Positions 58,881-64,000 of a stretch of 64,000 nt of DNA are shown here, piece after piece (position 1 is the first letter of the stretch; each line of letters starts with the position of its first letter). Location of the stretch: contig NZ_JAJQKI010000001.1 of the NCBI RefSeq assembly GCF_023036475.1, positions 1-64,000 of the forward strand. Reading direction: 5' to 3'. The translations under genes were made by a program, and so were the position numbers. Source of the stretch: Bacillus pinisoli. Its GTDB lineage: Bacteria; Bacillota; Bacilli; Bacillales; SA4. The notes under the pieces were generated by a model. It saw nothing but the letters and a program-made list of their open reading frames with translations. It was not told the origin of the DNA and made no database searches.

Positions 58881-59748
58881 TTAGGTGGGGTTCGAGGGTT
58901 TGGATGAGTTGTTGCATTTGGGTTGCTTGGTGGTGCATGATCGTTTGGATGGATTGGTCATTGGTTTGGAGTCCAAGTAGCTCTAATTCGGCCTGACATT
59001 TTTTTAGGGTAGCGTAGAGCCTTTTGGAGTGTTGTGGATGAGGTGCCTCTTCTTGATCCTGATCATCGTAGAGATCTAGGTGAAGATGCTGGTTCTGGTT
59101 TCCATCTATTTGTGCTAAATAGATGTCATCCACTTTTAATCCTCGCTTCTTTGCTTCTTTATGTAGCCAGCTCCTGTCTAGATTGAGTTGGGAAAGGGAT
59201 TCATCTACAATATCCCCGTCCATTATGACTACTTTTGGTTCTTTTTCTTCTTGAGGTTCCTCTACTACATCCCCTACTGATAAAGGCTGGTATTGTTTTT
59301 TTCTTAATACGCTTAAGTCTCCTGTCGGCTCAAATGAGGCAAATTCGACATCTGCTACGCGGAATATATCTTTCTTTCTTAGCATTTCTAGTAGTTCATC
59401 TGCAGAGATTTTCTCTTTTTTTAGGTTCTCCTCTAGAACTTTTCCGTTCTTAATAAAGACAGTTGACTTACCTTCTACAAAGTCTCGGAACTTTTTACTT
59501 TTAACTGCGATAATATCGAATAGATAAGGGATAGATGCCCAGATGATTATGGCAATTCCTCCATGTAAGTAGGATACTGCTATGTCCATTGACAGCGATC
59601 CAGCAATATCCCCAATCGTTATCCCAACGATTGTTTCAAAAAAGGAGAGCTCTGATAGCTGCTTTTTCCCTAACAGCTTTAAAATAAAAAATAATCCAAT
59701 TAAAATTGAAATTGAGCGTACAATAATCAGCAGCCATTCCGGCATCAT
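58855..59748 (-). CDS. DUF421 membrane protein of the spoVA2-like operon
   Basis: A 297-residue protein. Three membrane helices at the N-terminus (LLIIVRSISILIGLFFILKLLGKKQLSELSFFETIVG) are followed by a DUF421 domain (GKSTVFIKNGKVLEENLKKE, EMLRKKDIFRVADVEFASFE). A charged helical extension of about 80 residues follows. It is longer than the copy at 56432. Its last ten codons (HLNGVRPPLR) come from a palindromic repeat. It is the last gene of the operon with SpoVAC, SpoVAD and SpoVAEb, 38 bases after the spoVAEb stop. Confidence 0.85.
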   Translation of the reverse strand: MMPEWLLIIVRSISILIGLFFILKLLGKKQLSELSFFETIVGITIGDIAGSLSMDIAVSYLHGGIAIIIWASIPYLFDIIAVKSKKFRDFVEGKSTVFIKNGKVLEENLKKEKISADELLEMLRKKDIFRVADVEFASFEPTGDLSVLRKKQYQPLSVGDVVEEPQEEKEPKVVIMDGDIVDESLSQLNLDRSWLHKEAKKRGLKVDDIYLAQIDGNQNQHLHLDLYDDQDQEEAPHPQHSKRLYATLKKCQAELELLGLQTNDQSIQTIMHHQATQMQQLIQTLEPHLNGVRPPLR

Positions 59749-59786
59749 ATCCCTCTCCCTCTTACGTCACTAAATTGACCTTCCCA

Positions 59787-60143
59787 TCAGCCTTTTGGTT
59801 TAAATATTAATGCCCCAATAAAAGCAAAAATAATGGCAGAAGATATCCCTGAGCTTGTCACTTCAAACATCCCAGTTAATACGCCAATAATACCGTGCTG
59901 TTGTGCTTCTTCCATCGCACCGTGCACGAGTGAGTTTCCAAAACTAGTAATAGGAATTGTCGCACCAGCCCCCGCAAACGCAATGAGTGGCTCATATAGG
60001 TCTAATCCGTCAAGTATGGCTCCAAGGACTACTAATGTGCTCAGCGTATGAGCTGGGGTTAACTTAAAGACGTCCATCATAATTTGACCAATGACACAAA
60101 TGAAGCCACCTACAACAAAAGCCCAGAAAAAGGTTGCTAGCAT
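59787..60143 (-). CDS. spoVAE: Stage V sporulation protein AE (SpoVAEb type)
   Basis: A 118-residue membrane protein with three to four hydrophobic segments and the SpoVAE pattern [36 protein letters not shown] and [22 protein letters not shown]. With SpoVAC and SpoVAD it builds the channel that moves dipicolinic acid into the forespore and out at germination. Its ATG shares one base with the spoVAD stop (TAATG), so translation is coupled. Confidence 0.93.
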   Translation of the reverse strand: MLATFFWAFVVGGFICVIGQIMMDVFKLTPAHTLSTLVVLGAILDGLDLYEPLIAFAGAGATIPITSFGNSLVHGAMEEAQQHGIIGVLTGMFEVTSSGISSAIIFAFIGALIFKPKG

Positions 60144-61156
60144 TATGCATCACCTCCATATTCAATTGAAACAGCATGTGCAATACAAGGAATCGTTTCC
60201 TTCTGTTGAAAAGACAGTGGAGAAAGAAGTGCACCTGTTGCAACAACCAAGATTTTCTTCAGTTCTCCCTTTCTCATTTTATTTAATAGATGCCCATAAA
60301 GCACTGTAGCAGAGCATCCTGGCCCGCTTGCTCCCGCCATTACTGGTTGGTCATCTTTATAAATTAAAAGTCCACAGTCCTTAAATTGTTCAGGTGATAG
60401 TGTAACATCTTTCTCAGTTAATAGGTCTAGCGCAACTTTCCTTCCAATTTTCCCTAGATCTCCAGTCACAACTAAATCATAATAGGAAGGGTCAATACCT
60501 CTATCCTTAAAATGTGCTTCAATTGTATCAACAGCTGCTGGGGCCATGGCTCCTCCCATATTAAAAGGATCTTTTAGTCCCAAGTCCATTACCCTTCCTA
60601 TAGTAGCGGAAGTAACACGAGGACCTTTGCCTGTTTTACTTACTACACACGCACCTGATCCTGTTACAGTCCACTGAGCTGTTGGGGGCTTTTGTCCTCC
60701 ATATTCCGTTGGGTATCGGAATTGTTTTTCAACTGCTGAGTTGTGACTTGATGCTGCGGTTACTACATGTTCTGCTCCACCATGATTAACGATAAACGCA
60801 CCAAGAGCTAATCCCTCCATTGAAGTAGAACAAGCACCAAACAAGCCAAAATATGGTATACCAAGAGTTCTTGCTGCAAAACTAGATGGCGTAATCTGAT
60901 TGATCAAATCACCCGCAAGCAAGAACTGAATATCATCTTTTGTTAGACTCGCTTTTTCTAATGATTTATAAATTGATTCCTCTAAAAGAATTTTATGAGC
61001 TTTTTCATACGAATCTTCACCGAGCCATAGATCATCATGGAGTATATCGAAATCTTCTGCTAGGTTTCCTTTGGCCTCAAATGGCCCTCCTACCGCAGCA
61101 GAGGACGTAATAACGGGTTGATTGTCAAAAACCCATGTACGTTGTATCTGGTTCAT
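60143..61156 (-). CDS. spoVAD: Stage V sporulation protein AD
   Basis: A 337-residue protein with a thiolase-like fold. It has [25 protein letters not shown] at the N-terminus, then [50 protein letters not shown] and [13 protein letters not shown]. SpoVAD is the dipicolinic-acid-binding subunit on the inner spore membrane. The ATG has a GAGGATG site. It lies 12 bases after spoVAC. Confidence 0.95.
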   Translation of the reverse strand: MNQIQRTWVFDNQPVITSSAAVGGPFEAKGNLAEDFDILHDDLWLGEDSYEKAHKILLEESIYKSLEKASLTKDDIQFLLAGDLINQITPSSFAARTLGIPYFGLFGACSTSMEGLALGAFIVNHGGAEHVVTAASSHNSAVEKQFRYPTEYGGQKPPTAQWTVTGSGACVVSKTGKGPRVTSATIGRVMDLGLKDPFNMGGAMAPAAVDTIEAHFKDRGIDPSYYDLVVTGDLGKIGRKVALDLLTEKDVTLSPEQFKDCGLLIYKDDQPVMAGASGPGCSATVLYGHLLNKMRKGELKKILVVATGALLSPLSFQQKETIPCIAHAVSIEYGGDA

Positions 61157-61168
61157 AAAATGTCATCC

Positions 61169-61645
61169 TCACATGGTTATAATGGTTTTTATTAGTGCTA
61201 CGACGAAAGCTGAGAAGGTACCAAATAGAACAACAGACCCTGCAAGCTTAAATATATTAGACCCAACTCCTAATACAAATCCCTCTGTTCGATGTTCAAT
61301 GGCTGCTGAAATAACAGCATTACCAAATCCCGTTACCGGAACAGCACTACCCGCTCCTGCAAATTGAGCAAGATGATCATATACACCAAATCCTGTTAAT
61401 AACATGGAGATAAAAATCATCGTTGCAACTGTAGGATTTCCTACCGTCATCTCAGTGAAATCAAAGAAAGTTATATAAAATAATGAGATGGCTTGTCCTA
61501 TACAACAAATAAGCCCTCCCACTAAAAATGCCTTCATGCAATTTCGTACGACAGGTCTTTTAAATTCTATCTGCTGCTCAAACTGTTTATAAGTTTCTTG
61601 TGACGCCATATGGTTTTTCTTTGGTTTGTTTGCCAACTGTATCAA
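61169..61645 (-). CDS. spoVAC: Stage V sporulation protein AC
   Basis: A 158-residue protein. A charged N-terminal tail of about 40 residues leads to hydrophobic segments with the signature AFLVGGLICCIGQAISLFYITFFDFTEM and FAGAGSAVPVTGFGNAVISAAIEHRTEGF. SpoVAC has mechanosensitive-channel-like activity in B. subtilis. A TTG start at 61645 is plausible, with another TTG three codons later. It is 13 bases after the lipoprotein gene. Confidence 0.94.
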   Translation of the reverse strand: MIQLANKPKKNHMASQETYKQFEQQIEFKRPVVRNCMKAFLVGGLICCIGQAISLFYITFFDFTEMTVGNPTVATMIFISMLLTGFGVYDHLAQFAGAGSAVPVTGFGNAVISAAIEHRTEGFVLGVGSNIFKLAGSVVLFGTFSAFVVALIKTIITM

Positions 61646-61658
61646 CTCTCTCTCTTTG

Positions 61659-62126
61659 TTATGTTTTCTCCTTAGAAAGACGTTTAATTTCGTTTATCTT
61701 TTTTTCAATTTCCTTCTCAGATAAATCTCCCTTTTCAGTTACTAAATTATTTAGCTCAAGTAATATTTTTAAATCATGCGAAACCGTTATCTTATGTTCT
61801 GGGAACTTCTTTTTAAGATTTTTTCTAACTTTCTCTTCCACTTCCATTACATTAAATTCTTCAAGCTTTTCCACATTAAAGCCAACGATTAGCTCCTTGT
61901 CATGATGGACAGCAATTACTTCATTTATTTCTTCGTAACGTAATGTTTCATTTTTAGCTTTTATCGCTATTTTATCTTTCGTTAACTTCATTTTCTCCAG
62001 TTCATCATGCGTCATGGCTACGTTATGTGGTTGAGTACTTTCCTGATTTTGTCCCTGTTCGTTAGTTCCTGAACAAGCTGTTAAGAGCCAGCACAAGGCT
62101 ACACATATCATTATTCTTTTTTTCAT
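61659..62126 (-). CDS. YhcN/YlaJ-family sporulation lipoprotein
   Basis: A 155-residue lipoprotein (LLTAC lipobox near residue 18) followed by a domain of the YhcN/YlaJ type (MTHDELEKMKLTKDKIAIKAKNETLRYEEINEVIAVHHD). It heads the operon YhcN/YlaJ-spoVAC-spoVAD-spoVAEb-DUF421. This gene order is typical of spoVA2-type operons. The ATG at 62126 has an AAGGATG site 8 bases before it. I did not find a convincing sigma-G promoter upstream. Confidence 0.88.
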   Translation of the reverse strand: MKKRIMICVALCWLLTACSGTNEQGQNQESTQPHNVAMTHDELEKMKLTKDKIAIKAKNETLRYEEINEVIAVHHDKELIVGFNVEKLEEFNVMEVEEKVRKNLKKKFPEHKITVSHDLKILLELNNLVTEKGDLSEKEIEKKINEIKRLSKEKT

Positions 62127-62250
62127 CACAATCATCCTTATCCTGATCTAGTAGCTTTTTAGTTACGTACTTATATTAGATTGTGTTTTTTTTCCTTGTT
62201 TATGATGGTATTCTAATTCCAATTTTTAGTTATCTGGTTTCATTGCATGC

Positions 62251-62282
62251 AAAAAAAAGAAACAGGCTATTGCCTATTTCTG
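62251..62282 (-). terminator. Rho-independent terminator after the 36-aa gene
   Basis: On the minus strand GAAATAGGC-aata-GCCTGTTTC is followed by TTTTTTTG. Confidence 0.8.
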
Positions 62283-62284
62283 AA

Positions 62285-62395
62285 TTAGGAGTATCTTCTT
62301 TTTCTGCCGCATCCGCAGCCTTTTTTCTTTTTCTTCTCTACTTCAGCTACTGGTTTTTTATCTTCTTTTGCTGTTTGAACTTGTTTTTTCAGCAT
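62285..62395 (-). CDS. Lys-rich 36-residue protein with GCGCG motif
   Basis: A 36-codon frame too short for normal gene finding, starting MLKKQVQTAKEDKKPV and ending KKKGCGCGRKRRYS. The ATG follows an AGGAGGGATC site, and a terminator follows the stop, so it is likely a real gene. The two Cys in a Gly/Cys run next to a basic tail suggest a metal site or nucleic-acid binding. It lies just upstream of the spoVA2-like operon. Confidence 0.65.
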   Translation of the reverse strand: MLKKQVQTAKEDKKPVAEVEKKKKKGCGCGRKRRYS

Positions 62396-62485
62396 CTTGG
62401 ATCCCTCCTAGCTTTGATCTATCATCTATATAATATGATGAAGAATTTTAGAGAGTTCCCTATACAAGCAAAACAGGCTTTACCA

Positions 62486-62836
62486 CTAGTCATCCGTTAT
62501 CTTTAAAACAATGCTTTCAACTATTGCTGCCAGCCCTGCAATAGCCATTATCATCACTAAAGGTTCCGTTCCAACCGGCCATATCCACCAAGCGATATAA
62601 AAGAAGGCTGCACACCAAATCCCTGTGCACCAATAGCAACTTAACAGTTCTCCTATCCACCTTCGTAAGCCTTTTCCTTTCACCACAATATAGGTTGAGG
62701 TGCTTCCATCCTCTTCCGTTTCTTTAATTTCTTCATGAAAAGGTCTGCGCAGAAAAGACGTAATGTTATCAAACACAAGTAAATGAGTTAAACGAAAGCT
62801 CGCTAAACTTAACAGAATAAAATGTAACCAAGTCAC
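62486..62836 (-). CDS. DUF1360 (YjcA-like) sporulation protein
   Basis: A 116-residue membrane protein (LHFILLSLASFRLTHLLVFDNITSF, ELLSCYWCTGIWCAAFFYIAWW). The CYWCTGIWCA pattern and SFRLTHLL start are those I know from DUF1360, the family of B. subtilis YjcA, which is described as a sporulation protein. It has two membrane segments with a charged loop between them (EEIKETEEDGSTSTYIVVKGKG). Its neighbours include spoVA genes, consistent with a spore role. Confidence 0.7.
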   Translation of the reverse strand: MTWLHFILLSLASFRLTHLLVFDNITSFLRRPFHEEIKETEEDGSTSTYIVVKGKGLRRWIGELLSCYWCTGIWCAAFFYIAWWIWPVGTEPLVMIMAIAGLAAIVESIVLKITDD

Positions 62837-62955
62837 CCTACCGCACTCCTCTTCTGGTCAAGCATAGCTGAAGAAAATCTGCTCATTCCTCACGAGATCA
62901 TCCTCATCCTTATACAATATTCAGCTAGTACACGGTTAGTGACAGAAAACTCCAT

Positions 62956-63534
62956 TTATGAAGGTTGAATCTTTTTTACAACATGTTGGTGAATGAGATG
63001 AAAGGCAGTTCGACAACTAAGTAAATAAACGATAAATCCCAAAAATGAATAGGTATGCTTCCAGTCATGTAGTTCAAACATATGAAAATAAATAAAAACT
63101 GGTTCAACTATAAACGACAAAATGGCAGCCCAAATAATTGTTGCGATGATGAAACTTTTCCACTTTGTAAACCATTGAAAAATAAACATGGAGCTCACTG
63201 GGATTACACAAATATCAGCTGGAAATAACGGAGGAACCATTGAAAATAGCTTATCAGGGTAGCCCCATAATAATAAATCAACCCCCACTACATCTAAAAC
63301 GGTAGCTACGATTCCACAAAACAAACCGAACGAGAAGATCTCATAAAATTTAGTTTTATTAACATACCTCCACCAAACAATATAGGGCATGAATGTTGAA
63401 AACAAAAGGAACCACCAAGATAATGAAAGAAGATCGTCATGCCTCCAATGCTTTATGGACATTTCACTTAATGACTTCCTGACTTCTTGAATTTCCTCAT
63501 ATGTTGGAATTTGTCCAAATACTAGTAGCTCCAT
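62956..63534 (-). CDS. Multi-pass membrane protein, CBO0543-like (192 aa)
   Basis: A 192-residue protein with about five hydrophobic segments (WWFLLFSTFMPYIVWWRYV, FGLFCGIVATVLDVVGVDLLLWGYP, ADICVIPVSSMFIFQWF). I recall the family name CBO0543 for such proteins in bacilli and clostridia; the function is unknown. The start at 63534 lacks a strong ribosome site. It stands alone. Confidence 0.6.
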   Translation of the reverse strand: MELLVFGQIPTYEEIQEVRKSLSEMSIKHWRHDDLLSLSWWFLLFSTFMPYIVWWRYVNKTKFYEIFSFGLFCGIVATVLDVVGVDLLLWGYPDKLFSMVPPLFPADICVIPVSSMFIFQWFTKWKSFIIATIIWAAILSFIVEPVFIYFHMFELHDWKHTYSFLGFIVYLLSCRTAFHLIHQHVVKKIQPS

Positions 63535-63602
63535 ATATATTCTCCTCGTCGTTTCCTTTCTTATATTATTTTATGGACCTTATCTTTTCATGTATATAAA
63601 GC

Positions 63603-63638
63603 ATAAAAAAACACCCTCAATTGCTAAGGGTGTTCTGG
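63603..63638 (-). terminator. Rho-independent terminator after folD
   Basis: On the minus strand AACACCCTTAGC-aatt-GAGGGTGTT is followed by TTTTTATG. Confidence 0.85.
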
Positions 63639-63645
63639 ATAAATA

Positions 63646-64000
63646 TTATTTTTTTGCTCGTAGCTCTGCGGAATCAACCGTATGTTTTAAAAGCATAGAG
63701 ATGGTCACTGGACCAACTCCTCCTGGAACCGGAGTAATAGCACTTGCCTTAGTGTAGCATGCTTCATAGTCAACATCCCCGATATTACCAGGGTTGTAAC
63801 CAGCATCTAAAATCACCGCACCGGCCTTTATCCAAGCTCCTTGAATGAAGTTAGGCTTCCCGACAGCGGCCACCACAATATCTGCTTGACTCACTAAATC
63901 AGCAAGATTCTGCGTCTTAGAGTGACAAGTCGTAACTGTTGCATCACGGTTAAGCAGCATGACAGAGACCGGCTTTCCCAATATCGGGCTCCTTCCTACT
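63646..64000 (-). CDS. folD: FolD C-terminal part (truncated by the window edge)
   Basis: The open frame continues past the end of the window. The visible part has VGRSPILGKPVSVML (the NADP-binding loop), TVTTCHSKTQNL, ADIVVAAVGKP and the C-terminal ITPVPGGVGPVTISML. These are signatures of bifunctional methylenetetrahydrofolate dehydrogenase/cyclohydrolase, which makes formyl-tetrahydrofolate for purine and Met-tRNA formylation. The N-terminal half is outside the window. A terminator follows the stop. Confidence 0.93.
   Translation of the reverse strand, partial: VGRSPILGKPVSVMLLNRDATVTTCHSKTQNLADLVSQADIVVAAVGKPNFIQGAWIKAGAVILDAGYNPGNIGDVDYEACYTKASAITPVPGGVGPVTISMLLKHTVDSAELRAKK

Noticed and set aside
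58784..58996. Plus-strand reading frame with repeated GGLAPIPLTCYR-like segments
   Set aside because: It is the translation of the palindromic repeat array and of the opposite strand of a DUF421 gene; it has no ribosome site.

Overview
The window looks like the chromosome of a low-GC, endospore-forming member of the Bacillaceae. Supporting this are an alpha/beta-type SASP, a SpoVAC-AD-AE set with a YhcN/YlaJ lipoprotein, a SigI/RsgI pair, a CstA carbon-starvation transporter, Ku/LigD end joining, CcpA-type cre sites, a T-box leader and the yjcF-yjcG-yjcH neighbourhood known from Bacillus subtilis. I cannot name the species from sequence alone. Layout: 0-12 kb holds housekeeping and stress genes (VOC protein, small Bacillus-specific proteins, MFS efflux, TrkH/KtrB-type K+ transporter, SASP, sigI-rsgI, DedA, ku, a HAD phosphatase, ligD, an AAC(6')-like acetyltransferase). 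12-25 kb holds recQ (apparently started from ATT), a second-type methionyl-tRNA synthetase behind a T-box, an ArsR-MFS pair, a methyltransferase, several small proteins, an ArsA-type ATPase with a Cys-Cys-stop partner, and cstA behind a cre site. 25-43 kb is the accessory part: a broken chemotaxis receptor, a lipoprotein/NERD-domain cluster, an XRE regulator beside a cassette flanked by ~50-bp inverted repeats, a long CoiA-like protein, a 679-aa nuclease-like protein with a zinc ribbon and a duplicated C-terminal module, a broken MHYT-PAS-GGDEF protein, tiny membrane proteins, a broken PadR-like regulator and a frameshifted IS110-family element. 43-52 kb is one coherent minus-strand catabolic locus: TAXI binding protein, fused TRAP permease, GntR/FadR regulator, FAH-family hydrolase, GlcD, GlcF and an LhgO-like oxidase, headed by a promoter with an overlapping inverted repeat and a downstream cre site. 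This reads as uptake and oxidation of a 2-hydroxy acid. 52-58 kb holds tRNA-Val, a phosphoesterase, yjcH-yjcG-yjcF, a DUF421 protein and an MBL hydrolase. 58-62.2 kb is a spoVA2-like operon (YhcN/YlaJ lipoprotein, SpoVAC, SpoVAD, SpoVAEb, DUF421), relevant to spore dipicolinate transport and possibly spore heat resistance. The window ends inside folD. Two families of intergenic DNA stand out. One is a GC-cored palindrome (core GGGGGCCTGGCCCCC or its complement, AT-rich arms) present at six single sites and as a triple array; its arms differ between copies but stay self-complementary. The other is an ~85-100 bp element present twice clearly and perhaps a third time, with a hairpin that shows a compensatory change. 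Neither is a coding feature. The decayed genes (MCP, MHYT-GGDEF, PadR, IS110 transposase) all lie between 26 and 43 kb.
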